Positions 1-7,914 of a stretch of DNA of 23,654 bases are shown here, in pieces (position 1 is the stretch's first letter; each line of letters opens with the position of its first letter). The position numbers were made by a program, and so were the translations under genes. The notes below the pieces were generated by a model that worked only from the letters and a program-made list of their open reading frames with translations, was not told the origin of the DNA and made no database searches. The DNA is from Myxococcota bacterium (GTDB lineage: Bacteria; Myxococcota_C; UBA6777). The stretch is taken from NCBI GenBank assembly GCA_963169055.1, contig CAUJFU010000129.1:1-23654 (forward strand), written 5' to 3'.

Positions 1-754
1 TGGTTTCGAGGATGTAGATCCCCTCGTCTTTTCCTGGCGGAAAGTCAGAGGGTTTGTAACGGATACGGATGGTAACGCCCGATCCATCGGGAGGGATCCG
101 CAAAGGAAGCTCGGGCGAAAGCCAAGCAAAGTCGCTCGGTGTGTTGCCTTCTTTGCGTTTATAAGAAAAGCCATTGAGCAAAAGCGGCGCGGTTCCGGCA
201 TTTTTGACTTCGCAAGTGAGTTCTTTGGTTTGACCGAGGGGGACTTCGCCAAAGTCGAGGGCATCGCCACAATCAAACAAAGGGCCGAACTTTCCGCGTT
301 CTGCGGGCATGGGTACATAAAAATAGCCGTCTTCGTCCGTATTATCGGCGCTCGGAGCAAAGAAGCGCATCCGAGCGTTGTAAACGCCGGGCCGACGGGC
401 GCGAAAACGCACCGAAAAAGACACGGCGTGTTGGATGCCGGGTGCAAGCGTGAATGGTTTTTGCGAGGACGGAGATTCGAGGATCGCGTAGATCCCTTCG
501 GGATCATCGATGATCCCAAACGAGATCACATTCAAGGGTTGCGTGCCATCGTTGTACAACACAAAAGGCTTGGTTTGACTCAGCCGTTGGACTTGATCAA
601 AACGCAGCGCATTTTCGGGCAGATCGGTTTTCAGTTGGCGTGGCCCAATCTCTGGGTCGGCTCGCAACGACACACCACACTGACAGCCCTGTGCAACGGC
701 CACCCATAACAACATAAGAAAGAGGCCCAAAACTTTTTTTGCTGATGTTCTCAT
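1..754 (-). CDS. Putative lipoprotein with ASH/Hydin-like Ig domains (3' end outside window)
   Basis: The reading frame is open from an ATG at 754 to the window edge (251 codons), so the C-terminus is missing. The N-terminus has a basic start, a hydrophobic core (GLFLMLLWVAVA) and Cys in VAQGC, which fits a lipoprotein signal. The mature part holds two similar beta-sandwich-like units. Each has a segment of the type LRFDQV or LDFGEVPLGQT followed by a hydrophobic strand and an N-x-GT-x-PL turn (YNDGTQPLNV, KNAGTAPLLL). That is the pattern of ASH/SPD-2/Hydin or 'choice-of-anchor D' domains, which are common in deltaproteobacterial surface proteins. A weak GGGA lies 7 nt before the ATG. Role unknown; probably an envelope-anchored structural or adhesive protein. 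Codon use matches the other genes here, which favours this frame over the plus-strand ORF at 230-709. Confidence 0.75.
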   Translation of the reverse strand, partial: MRTSAKKVLGLFLMLLWVAVAQGCQCGVSLRADPEIGPRQLKTDLPENALRFDQVQRLSQTKPFVLYNDGTQPLNVISFGIIDDPEGIYAILESPSSQKPFTLAPGIQHAVSFSVRFRARRPGVYNARMRFFAPSADNTDEDGYFYVPMPAERGKFGPLFDCGDALDFGEVPLGQTKELTCEVKNAGTAPLLLNGFSYKRKEGNTPSDFAWLSPELPLRIPPDGSGVTIRIRYKPSDFPPGKDEGIYILET

Positions 755-1249
755 ATGGAAATCCCGCTCGCTCGATAAAGAGACTTGCGATCCATTCGCC
801 ATCCCATCGCGCACTATAACGCAGCTTTTCCCATCGAACAACTGGGAAAGACTGCAAAACTTTTTTGTTGTTTTCCCCAAAAGCCGCCACCACAACCTTT
901 CGGAAGACCTCTTGACAAAGACAAGCAGTCTCAAAACAAAGGCCTAGCAAAAGCGAAGCCACAACCACGCAGAACCCCGCGAACAGCCGCCCCTTCAACA
1001 AGATGCTTGGATCGACAGCAAAGATTCCGTTGGGCGATCCATGCCATCCGAGACGTTGCTTTGTTGGCTTTTCCATACACCCAAAACACCCCAACGCCTT
1101 GGTGTGTTTGCGATCCGCTGTTTGTGTAACCTTGCGTTGTCGGCGAACCTTTGCTAGACAGCAGCCCCAAAAGCAACGCGAGAGCTTCCATGAGGCCCAT
1201 GCTTTGCGCCTTACCGATGCAAACAACCGACAGGACGGACAAAACGAAA
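755..1249. other. 495-bp divergent intergenic region, no gene recognised
   Basis: This lies between the divergent lipoprotein gene and the dehydrogenase gene. Short open frames exist on both strands, but they have no ribosome-binding site, no family resemblance and atypical composition. A T-rich patch with an imperfect GGGAAA/TTTCCC inverted repeat lies near 845-880. It presumably holds both promoters, but I cannot place them. Confidence 0.4.
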
Positions 1250-2284
1250 ATGCCAGAATCGTATGCAGCGATGGCGTTGGTGGCTCCGAGAACCTTTGAG
1301 CAACAGCAACGCCTTTTAACGCCTCTTGCAGCGAACGAGGTGTGGTTGCGCGTGCGCACAACAGGCGTGTGTGGAACCGATATCGCGATCTACAAGGGCC
1401 AATACAAAGTACCTCTTCCTCGGGTGCTTGGGCATGAGTTCTGCGCAGAAGTCGCACATATCGGAGATCAAGTACCGCCGAGTTGGCTTGGCCGCCGCGT
1501 CGTCGCGGAGATCAACAACGCTTGTCCAGAGATCAAAGCCAACACCAACTGCCCGTCTTGTGGGCGTTTGCATCCAAATCATTGCGCCAAGCGCACTGTC
1601 ACAGGGATCATCCAAGCGGATGGGGCTTTTGCAGAATACGTCCGCGTACCCGTTGCAACGCTGCACGCATTACCCGACGAGATCAGCGATGAGATCGCGA
1701 TCTTTGTTGAGCCGATGGCTGCGGCCCTTCAGACCTTTGTGATGCGGCCTCTGGTGAACGGAGAACGCGTTGCGGTGCTTGGGGCGGGGCGGCTGGGTTT
1801 GTTGATCATCGCCGCAGCACAAGCCTCGGGAGCCCAAGTCATCGCGATCACGCGGTCGGAAATCCGCAAACAATGGGCTTTGAACTTTGGGGCCGAAGCC
1901 GTTTTTTCTCCCCACCAAGACACCGAACAGGATCTGCGCTCCGTTTTTCATGGCCATCTCGCCGACGTAGTGGTCGAGGCCACAGGAACCCCCGAAGGAC
2001 TGGCAGAAGCAACGCGCCTCGTCCGCCCACGCGGGACGATCTGTCTCAAAACCACATCGGGCGTTCCTTCAGAGATCGACCTGACCAAGATCGTCGTTGA
2101 TGAGATCCAACTTTCAGGATCGCGTTGCGGCCCTTTTGCCTCTGCTATTCATTTTCTTGAACAAACCCGCATCCCTCTCCAACGCTTCCTCACAGAACGC
2201 TTTCCTTTGGCCCAATTGGCCTCCGCCATGAAAGCCGCCAAACAGCCGGGAAAAGTTCTTGTTTATCCGATACTTGAAAAATAG
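1250..2284 (+). CDS. Zinc-dependent medium-chain (MDR) alcohol dehydrogenase family protein
   Basis: A 344-residue cytosolic oxidoreductase of the zinc MDR superfamily, predicted to oxidise an alcohol or polyol with NAD(P). The GroES-like domain carries the catalytic zinc ligands C41 (GVCGTD), H62-E63 (GHE) and E154 (VEPMAAAL). The structural zinc lobe has four Cys (C92, C101, C104, C112). The Rossmann domain has GAGRLG at 178-183, and the late SGSRCGPFA stretch is typical of an uncharacterised MDR_like subgroup related to sorbitol/threonine dehydrogenases. The frame extends upstream to 1151, but ATG 1250 is preferred: AGGACGGA precedes it and the conserved domain begins just after. ATG 1271 is the alternative. 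It stands alone, and the substrate cannot be inferred from the neighbours. Confidence 0.88.
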   Translation: MPESYAAMALVAPRTFEQQQRLLTPLAANEVWLRVRTTGVCGTDIAIYKGQYKVPLPRVLGHEFCAEVAHIGDQVPPSWLGRRVVAEINNACPEIKANTNCPSCGRLHPNHCAKRTVTGIIQADGAFAEYVRVPVATLHALPDEISDEIAIFVEPMAAALQTFVMRPLVNGERVAVLGAGRLGLLIIAAAQASGAQVIAITRSEIRKQWALNFGAEAVFSPHQDTEQDLRSVFHGHLADVVVEATGTPEGLAEATRLVRPRGTICLKTTSGVPSEIDLTKIVVDEIQLSGSRCGPFASAIHFLEQTRIPLQRFLTERFPLAQLASAMKAAKQPGKVLVYPILEK

Positions 2285-2382
2285 AACGCGTTTCAAAAAA
2301 AATTTTTTCCCCTCCAAGCAACCTTCCCAAGCATACTTCGATAATCTACTATGAAAGCGGTCAAGCAAATCGCGAACAAAAC

Positions 2383-2401
2383 CTGCCCACACATCGGGCA
2401 G
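2383..2401 (+). promoter_or_regulatory. Small hairpin in leader of the DUF1521 gene
   Basis: CTGCCC and GGGCAG are separated by 7 nt and lie about 40 nt before the start codon. There is no T-tract, so this is not a terminator. It may stabilise the mRNA 5' end or be chance. Confidence 0.25.
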
Positions 2402-2441
2402 TTTGCGCAACACAAACCCTAATCCTTTTCGGGAGGCTCCT

Positions 2442-3539
2442 ATGTCCGTCAATCAAATCCAAGGTGGTGCAGCGTTTTTTGGTGCAGCAGTTCAAATGGC
2501 GACCCAAAGTGTCCAAGTCGCCCAACCCAACACCCTCCAACAAATCGGTGGCTTGCTCAAGAGCATCGGAAACTTCTTCCAAGCCGCTGGCGATCTCGCC
2601 GGTAAAGTGGGCGGATTCGCACAACAATCTGGCTTTGGCGCTGGCTTCGTTCCCCGCCCCGGTGCCGAAACCATGCAACCCTCCATGCCCGTTGGCTTTG
2701 GTGGTGGTTTCTTCGGTGCTGGCGCAGGCATCGGCGCTGCCGGTGGCGCTGCAGGCGGCTTCTTCTTTGGTGGTGTTGTCGGTGCCGGTGGCGTCCAACA
2801 ACCCTCCGTCCCCGAAACCAAAGGTGGCATCGAGCAAATCGGCCCCAACAAATTCAAAACCCCCGGTGGTTTCACTGTTGAAGCTGAAGGCAAAGACGCT
2901 GCTTGGAAGATCACTTCGCCCGAAGGCAAAGAAACCCGCGTCTGGGGTGACCCGCACGTCAGCGTCAACGGCAAACAAGCCTTCGACTTCAAAGATCAAA
3001 GCAGTTTCGTCCTTCCCGACGGAACCAAGATCACCTGCCACACCAAACCCGTTGGCAACGGCCCCGATGCACCGACCCTCAGCACCAAAATCGACATCAT
3101 GAATGGCGATCAACGCGCAAGCATCGACGGCATCCACACCGGAAAACCCGAATCCACAGGCGTCAAAAATGACCGTTGGGAAGTCGATGCAGCCACCAAA
3201 GACGGCAGCTACTTCGCAATGGGCAACAACGGTGACAAGTGGTTCCTCAACGGCAAAAACGAGATCACTGGTGGAAACGCCCGTACCGGCGAGATCCACA
3301 CCAAAGGAACCACCGAAGCTGGCGCTGGCGGCGGAGTCTCCGACTTGGCACAAAACGCAATGCAAGAAGCCCCCAAGTTCGGCAACCAAGAGTTCTTCCA
3401 AAACATCATGATGAACCTCATGAACATGATGATGCAACAAATGATGCAGCAAATGTTCTCTGGCTTCACCGGTCGCTTGTTCGGTGGCGATCAAGATCAA
3501 CAAAATCAAGAACCCAAAGGTCTTGGCGCTTTCATCTAA
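2442..3539 (+). CDS. DUF1521 (metal-ion-inducible autocleavage, NopE1-like) domain protein
   Basis: A 365-residue protein with no N-terminal signal peptide. Residues 1-70 are Gln/Ala-rich with a probable amphipathic helix. Residues about 80-125 are a Gly/Ala/Phe-rich low-complexity stretch. From about 145 to 295 there is a DUF1521-type domain with the hallmark VWGDPHV (D170-P171), then AFDFKDQSSFVLPDGTKI and a Trp-rich end (KWFLNGKNEITGG). DUF1521 is known from the Bradyrhizobium type III effectors NopE1/NopE2 and a Vibrio protein, where it self-cleaves at GD/PH on calcium binding. The C-terminus has an exceptional Met/Gln segment (about 320-340, nine Met). Start choice: GGGAGG at 2431-2436 precedes ATG 2442; an in-frame start at 2403 lacks such a site. 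The TPR gene follows on the same strand. Secretion and cleavage here are inference. Confidence 0.8.
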   Translation: MSVNQIQGGAAFFGAAVQMATQSVQVAQPNTLQQIGGLLKSIGNFFQAAGDLAGKVGGFAQQSGFGAGFVPRPGAETMQPSMPVGFGGGFFGAGAGIGAAGGAAGGFFFGGVVGAGGVQQPSVPETKGGIEQIGPNKFKTPGGFTVEAEGKDAAWKITSPEGKETRVWGDPHVSVNGKQAFDFKDQSSFVLPDGTKITCHTKPVGNGPDAPTLSTKIDIMNGDQRASIDGIHTGKPESTGVKNDRWEVDAATKDGSYFAMGNNGDKWFLNGKNEITGGNARTGEIHTKGTTEAGAGGGVSDLAQNAMQEAPKFGNQEFFQNIMMNLMNMMMQQMMQQMFSGFTGRLFGGDQDQQNQEPKGLGAFI

Positions 3540-3550
3540 GCCAAACCTCT

Positions 3551-3580
3551 CCCCTTCTCTCCCCTTCTCTCCCCTTCTTT
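3551..3580. repeat. Pyrimidine tandem repeat, 10-bp unit x3
   Basis: Three perfect copies of CCCCTTCTCT/CCCCTTCTTT, with a partial copy on each side, directly follow the DUF1521 stop codon. The strand is all C and T for about 45 bases. It has no hairpin, so its role as a transcription end is uncertain. Confidence 0.7.
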
Positions 3581-3730
3581 CCCTCCTATCACTTTCGTCT
3601 CTTGCAGTTGAACCACGTTCAACCCCCAACCCCCTCCTTCCATTTTTATCATCGATCACGAAAAGGGCTTGGCGCAAAACAGACCTTGTGATAGGTTGCA
3701 AGCGCGCTCCCGTTTGTATTCTCGATCACC

Positions 3731-3752
3731 GCGCAACAGCGCTTTATTGCGC
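3731..3752. promoter_or_regulatory. Inverted repeat upstream of the TPR gene
   Basis: GCGCAA (3731-3736) and TTGCGC (3747-3752) form a 6-bp stem with a 10-nt loop. A second 6-bp inverted repeat (CCTTGC/GCAAGG) lies at about 3784-3802, near the ribosome-binding site of the next gene. Neither has a T-tract. They could be operator or mRNA structure elements. Confidence 0.25.
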
Positions 3753-3829
3753 CAAAATCGTGCGGTCATGCGCTGAGACGTTGCCTTGCAAAGCGAGCAA
3801 GGAAAATACACTGCACAAGGAGACGATGT

Positions 3830-5050
3830 ATGACAGATCAAACACCCAAATCAATTCGGGCGTCTTTTGCGGAGATGTTGGGACCCGATTCCGCTGTTCG
3901 CGTGGGCCTCGGAGGATGGGGTATCCCCGGCCTCGAAACAGGTGAAGCCCCCAAACCCAACCTCGGCTTGATCCTTGGCTACTGTATGGAAAAAATCGCC
4001 ATCCAATTCCGTTTGCTTCGCGGTCTCAGCCTCGAAAGCTCCACCCTCCAGCAAAGTCTGACCTCGATGGTGGGGGGGACGATGGGCGGACGCATCGGAA
4101 AAGGCGGAGCATCGGCTTTTAGCAAAAAGCAAAAAGAAGCGATGGACACCGCCAAGCTGGCTGTGGATCAGTACAAAACCAACAAAGAGCAAGGACTCAA
4201 AACTGTCCGTGGCTTGGCAGGATTGAGCGAACCGATGCGAGAACTCGGAGCCACCGAAAAGATCCCGATGATCGAGATCTTGATACAAAACCTCCCTGCG
4301 ATGCGACACAGCGAACTGCATCGCGCCGTTTTGAACGTTCTTCGCAGTGCTCGCAACGAAGAAGAATTCCGCCAAATCGTCGATGCAGCGGGGGGAACCA
4401 AAGCGCTGAAAGACAAACTCAACGATGCGGATCTCGGTGCGTTGCACGCCCTCTTGGAAGAATTCGGCATGGAACCTTGGAATGTTCCCCTTCAGCATCC
4501 GCTGTTCCAACACCCCGATACTACGGACAATCAGCACAGTTCGTTTGATGGATTGAAAGAACAATTTACCAATCAAAACGCTGTCCAGCTTCTCAACGAC
4601 GATGGGATGGAGCGTTTTCTATTGGGCGATATCAACGCTGCCGAGCTGATGGGGCTTTCCCGCGAAGAACTCTATATGGTCGCCAACCGTGGCTACGAGC
4701 TGATCGAACAAGGCAAGCTGCCGCAAGCCTTGCGGATCTTTGATGGCCTTGCTTATCTCGATCCGGTCGATGCTTATTTTTACACGGTGCTTGGTTCGAT
4801 CCGCCAAAAGATGAACCAGTTGGAAAGCGCACTGGCCTGCTACAACCAAAGCCTCTCCCTCCAAGGCTGGAACTTGACCGCTTACGCCAACCGCGGCGAG
4901 ATCTTCTACAACCAAGGCAAACTCACCGAAGCCTTGATCGACTTTCAGCGCGTGATCGCCCTCGATCCAGACGCCAAAAATCCCTCCACCATGCGCGTTC
5001 GCACCTTGATCGCCGCGATCCAAGAAGCCGTCAACCAAAAAACGGCCTAA
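3830..5050 (+). CDS. TPR protein with SycD/LcrH-like C-terminal region
   Basis: A 406-residue, probably cytosolic protein. The last ~140 residues, from GLSREELYMVANRGYEL, contain about three TPRs (…QGKLPQALRIFDGLAYLDP…, …LESALACYNQSLSLQ…, …GKLTEALIDFQRVIALDP…). Their order and spacing match type III secretion class II chaperones (SycD/LcrH: 'Y..GKYEDA..VFQ.L..LD..D.RFF..LG..RQ…'). The first ~250 residues resemble nothing I recognise; they are mostly helical, with a Gly-rich patch (MVGGTMGGRIGKGG) near 80-95. AAGGAG at 3817-3822 lies 7 nt before the ATG. The gene lies 290 bp downstream of the DUF1521 gene in the same orientation, which suggests a chaperone or partner role. At 406 residues it is more than twice the length of a normal SycD, so it may instead be an effector or gatekeeper using a TPR tail. 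Confidence 0.72.
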   Translation: MTDQTPKSIRASFAEMLGPDSAVRVGLGGWGIPGLETGEAPKPNLGLILGYCMEKIAIQFRLLRGLSLESSTLQQSLTSMVGGTMGGRIGKGGASAFSKKQKEAMDTAKLAVDQYKTNKEQGLKTVRGLAGLSEPMRELGATEKIPMIEILIQNLPAMRHSELHRAVLNVLRSARNEEEFRQIVDAAGGTKALKDKLNDADLGALHALLEEFGMEPWNVPLQHPLFQHPDTTDNQHSSFDGLKEQFTNQNAVQLLNDDGMERFLLGDINAAELMGLSREELYMVANRGYELIEQGKLPQALRIFDGLAYLDPVDAYFYTVLGSIRQKMNQLESALACYNQSLSLQGWNLTAYANRGEIFYNQGKLTEALIDFQRVIALDPDAKNPSTMRVRTLIAAIQEAVNQKTA

Positions 5051-5064
5051 ACCGCACATCACCT

Positions 5065-5123
5065 CCCCCGCATCGCCTTTCCCCCGCATCGCCTTTCCCC
5101 ACATCGCCTCCCCCGCATCGCCT
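5065..5123. repeat. Tandem repeat of about 16 bp between convergent genes
   Basis: Two perfect copies of CCCCCGCATCGCCTTT (5065-5080, 5081-5096) are followed by two shortened copies (CCCCACATCGCCT, CCCCCGCATCGCCT). It fills most of the 111-bp gap between the TPR gene and the convergent NYN gene. No hairpin or coding role is seen. Confidence 0.8.
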
Positions 5124-5161
5124 CCGCCACTTCGGATAGATCAAAACGCATCTGTATGCGA

Positions 5162-7222
5162 TCAATGCGGTTTGAGCGGGTAGATGTCTTCGAGATCGGT
5201 GTTGGATTCGAAATCTTTGGTGGCGTAGGCGTGATGTTCTCGGAACTTACTTTCATCAACACCAAGAGACGGGGGATACAGCGATTCGAGCAGAGCCAAC
5301 ACAAAGCGATCGCGAAAGTTGAGTGTACACTGCGAACGGGCGGCTGTTTCGCCGATCTCGGGTGAGGTACGCACCAAGATCAAGTTCTCTTCGCGCATCA
5401 GATCGATCCAACCTTGGCGTTCTTCTTCGGACTCTCCGAAAAAATCATCGTGACGTAATTTTTCCTCGATCACCGAGAGATCGGCGACACCGCTGCGATC
5501 TTGCATTTGTTGGATCATCTCCAAGATCCGCAAGACACGTGCGCGTGCTTCTTCGGCAACGGGATGTTTCAGATCGAGGTGCGCACCACGTGCAGGGTGT
5601 TGGCCCGGGCGCGGATCATGCGTGCGTATCTCGATGATGCCCTTCTCTCGGGCAGAACGCACCACGGCATTACAAAACGCCCGATCCAGACTACGACCCA
5701 TCACATGAAACAGCGTGGACATCGGCATCCATCCCGCCACCACTGCATCATTGTTCGAGATGTGCAAGTAATGTTCGACGACGACCGTCAATCGGAAGAA
5801 ATCCAACGGTCGCAGCGTCAACGTACGGCTCAACGCGTCTGTCTCCGCATCCAAGGCTGCTTCGTCGTCGATCTCTTCGGGCTTTTGTGAAAGATGCTGT
5901 ACCCACGCATGCTCTGGAACCAAGCGCAACAACGTGGGAGGATCGCGCATTTCTCCTTCGAACGCACGTGGGCGCCCACGAAAAGCATGCAAAAACCCGA
6001 TGGCAACGAGAAAATTGCACCACTCCTTCAAACGTAGTCGATCCAACCAATCCTGCATGGCTTGAAGCGCGGGTTCTGCCACCAACTCGTCTAACAGTTT
6101 GCTAAACGACACCCCGTGCCAGTGGGGGTTTTGCTCTAACAAACGCTGCGTCGTTGCCAAAACCAACGCAGGAACCTCACGACAACGTCGGTACAGATCT
6201 TCTGCTGTGCCAAGCGTATACTTGTACTTTTTGCGAAACAGCGGCGCGCCGCCCTCTTCGACTTCTAATGCGTAAATGCCCTTCTCTACGGCCTGTTCGA
6301 CAATTTGTTGCAGCTCATCGGCGCTGCTCATCAAAGACCACTTCTCCAATTCCTCTCGCAACCGACTAAACGTCACATACTCCCACCACGGGTTGCGCGA
6401 CAAGATGATCTCCAACGCCCACACCAATTGCACCCAACGAAACTCTTCATCAAACGACCACACCGGCTCCGAAGCGCGTTCGACCACCGTCGGCTTTAAC
6501 AAGACCCGCCGTCCTGTGGGAAGTTCTGTCTCCGAACGCTCCAAAAAGCCCTCGCGTACGGCTTGATTGATATAAAACTGCGCTTCGACATCCTCTTCAC
6601 ACATCCCCCGCTCAACCATCAACCGCGCAAGCATGTGGAACGACATCCCATTCCAAGTGCGGCGCTTCAGCTCTTCTTGTAGTACACGCTGCATCCAAAT
6701 ATAAAACGCCGCAGGCTCCATATTTTGCGGCGTTTGCAGCGGTATCAACGCGCCTTCTTGTTCGACGACCTCCAAAAACGACAACACTTTGACCCCTTCG
6801 GGAACAGAGATCTGCTCCGAGGCCGCAAGGATCAACGTCACCCGAGAGTGCTGTTTCGCCAAGATGCGCGGAAACACGTAATCTCCGCTGACGAGGATGA
6901 TCCGATCCACATCCTCGCTCGAAAGTGTTTCTAATTTCTTTTCGATGGCTTGTTCTGTGTAGCTGCGATCCGCTGGACGCAACAGGTACAAACAATCAAA
7001 ACCTTGGGCAGTCAAGATCGCTTGGGCGCTTTGATCTTGCCGCTTGTGCGGTAAAAATCGATCCCACTCCGCCCACATCATCGCCCAACGAACAGGCTCA
7101 AAACGCTGCGCAAACCGCAACAGATCTTCCCCGATCTGCTTGTGATTCAGACGACAATACTCTTTGCGCTGTAGCACAAATGACAAGTTCTCATAATCCA
7201 CAAATATCGCCACGCCCGACAT
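5162..7222 (-). CDS. NYN (PIN-like nuclease) domain protein with multiple winged-helix-like units
   Basis: A 686-residue cytosolic protein. Residues 1-150 are an NYN/LabA-type domain: FVDYEN with D9, and ILVSGDYVF with D114 in the final acidic motif. The usual second Asp of SGDxDF is Val here and the middle 'VD' ligand is Thr-Glu, so catalysis may be reduced. The rest is a series of about five 80-100-residue units with the pattern helix, W/H-x-V-S/TFS-x-LxxEL, then AVExGIx and a beta wing (for example near 165-240, 255-335, 345-440, 475-565, 570-650). They resemble winged-helix or LOTUS-like nucleic-acid binding modules. NYN proteins with such tails are thought to act in RNA processing or decay. 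AAGGAG lies 8 nt before the ATG. It is divergent from rpsU. Confidence 0.8.
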   Translation of the reverse strand: MSGVAIFVDYENLSFVLQRKEYCRLNHKQIGEDLLRFAQRFEPVRWAMMWAEWDRFLPHKRQDQSAQAILTAQGFDCLYLLRPADRSYTEQAIEKKLETLSSEDVDRIILVSGDYVFPRILAKQHSRVTLILAASEQISVPEGVKVLSFLEVVEQEGALIPLQTPQNMEPAAFYIWMQRVLQEELKRRTWNGMSFHMLARLMVERGMCEEDVEAQFYINQAVREGFLERSETELPTGRRVLLKPTVVERASEPVWSFDEEFRWVQLVWALEIILSRNPWWEYVTFSRLREELEKWSLMSSADELQQIVEQAVEKGIYALEVEEGGAPLFRKKYKYTLGTAEDLYRRCREVPALVLATTQRLLEQNPHWHGVSFSKLLDELVAEPALQAMQDWLDRLRLKEWCNFLVAIGFLHAFRGRPRAFEGEMRDPPTLLRLVPEHAWVQHLSQKPEEIDDEAALDAETDALSRTLTLRPLDFFRLTVVVEHYLHISNNDAVVAGWMPMSTLFHVMGRSLDRAFCNAVVRSAREKGIIEIRTHDPRPGQHPARGAHLDLKHPVAEEARARVLRILEMIQQMQDRSGVADLSVIEEKLRHDDFFGESEEERQGWIDLMREENLILVRTSPEIGETAARSQCTLNFRDRFVLALLESLYPPSLGVDESKFREHHAYATKDFESNTDLEDIYPLKPH

Positions 7223-7701
7223 CTAGCACTCCTTGTTCCTCGGAAAACCAGCGCGCGAGTGACACAAGCTCCGCAGGAAAGCAAAAAACAAAGGGCCGCT
7301 CGCATTTGGCAGCGACCCTTCCATCTCTGTCGCCTACGCTTTGACTTCCGCTCAAACCTTGTTTGTTCGAGAGCCGAAACAACACCGAAAATCCTCAACC
7401 CTTCGCTCGTGTCCCGTGTAGTGTACGTCGCTGCGCACCCTGTGACAAGAGGCATTTTTCGCGCTCTAGCGCACACCACTCTGCCTTGCTGCAAATTTAG
7501 CGGTTGCCTTTTCGCAAAGGATCTGCTAAGTCTACTGCCGCTTCGCAAGTTGACTTCTCTGGATCATCACGCAAATCCCTGAAAAGTCTATAAAATCATA
7601 AATACGCCTACGCGATCCTCGCAACACAAACTTACTGCGTTCGGGTCATGGTTGGGTGTCTGATCGAAACAAGAAGAACAAAGAAAGGATGGAGAACAGG
7701 A
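7223..7701. other. 479-bp intergenic region between NYN gene and rpsU
   Basis: It contains a strong minus-strand terminator (7283-7320), a near-palindrome GCGCTCTAGCGC at about 7461-7472, and an AT-rich patch (TATAAAATCATAAAT near 7590) that may hold the rpsU promoter. No protein gene is credible. The terminator implies a short minus-strand transcript starting somewhere between 7330 and 7640. I could not match it to 6S, SRP, RNase P, tmRNA or a tRNA. Confidence 0.45.
7283..7320 (-). terminator. Rho-independent terminator upstream of the NYN gene
   Basis: Read on the minus strand, AAGGGTCGCT and AGCGGCCCTT pair over 10 bp (one G-U wobble) around a 10-nt loop and are followed directly by TGTTTTTTGC. 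The same DNA read on the plus strand gives a C/A mismatch and no T-tract, so the element works on the minus strand. It ends about 60 bp before the NYN start codon, so it would end a transcript coming from the direction of rpsU or attenuate the NYN leader. Confidence 0.6.
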
Positions 7702-7914
7702 ATGGCAGAAGTCCGAGTGAAAGAGGGCGAGTCGTTTGAACGCGCAATGAAGCGTTTCCGTCGTGCAGTGGATCGTGCAGGCATCCGTAAAGAATGCCGC
7801 CGCCGTATGTTTTACGTCAAGCCGAGCGAACAACGCCGCATCAAGCGTCGTCAAGCTGAGCGCCGTCGTCGTAAAGCCCTGCGCCGCCAACGCTTGCGCG
7901 AAGCCGGGAACTAG
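7702..7914 (+). CDS. rpsU: 30S ribosomal protein S21
   Basis: The 70-residue product has the S21 pattern throughout: MAEVRVKEGESFERAMKRFRR at the start, GI-x-KE-x-RRR in the middle (GIRKECRRRMFYV), and a highly basic KRRQAERRRRKALRRQR tail. S21 belongs to the small ribosomal subunit and helps initiation on leadered mRNAs. The upstream in-frame ATG at 7648 adds 18 residues unlike the family. ATG 7702 matches the conserved N-terminus and has a purine-rich GGAGAACAGGA stretch before it. It is monocistronic, with a convergent lipoprotein gene downstream. Confidence 0.93.
   Translation: MAEVRVKEGESFERAMKRFRRAVDRAGIRKECRRRMFYVKPSEQRRIKRRQAERRRRKALRRQRLREAGN

Noticed and set aside
230-709. Plus-strand open frame of 159 codons
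   Set aside because: It is antisense to the signal-peptide-bearing ASH-domain lipoprotein, whose frame shows repeated domain motifs.
597-1457. Long minus-strand open frame (286 codons) over the dehydrogenase start and the lipoprotein start
   Set aside because: It overlaps two well-supported genes, has no ribosome-binding site, and its composition (many Cys, Arg, Trp) is not protein-like.
2361-3701. Minus-strand open frame of 446 codons antisense to the DUF1521 gene
   Set aside because: It mirrors the coding strand's codon bias; the plus frame has the recognised domain and a strong ribosome-binding site.
2442-5050. A complete type III secretion locus
   Set aside because: Only an effector-like domain and a chaperone-like TPR are present; no apparatus gene is in the window.
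7321-7640. Known structured RNA (6S, SRP, RNase P, tmRNA or tRNA) on the minus strand before the terminator
   Set aside because: I looked for their core motifs and found none; only the terminator is supported.
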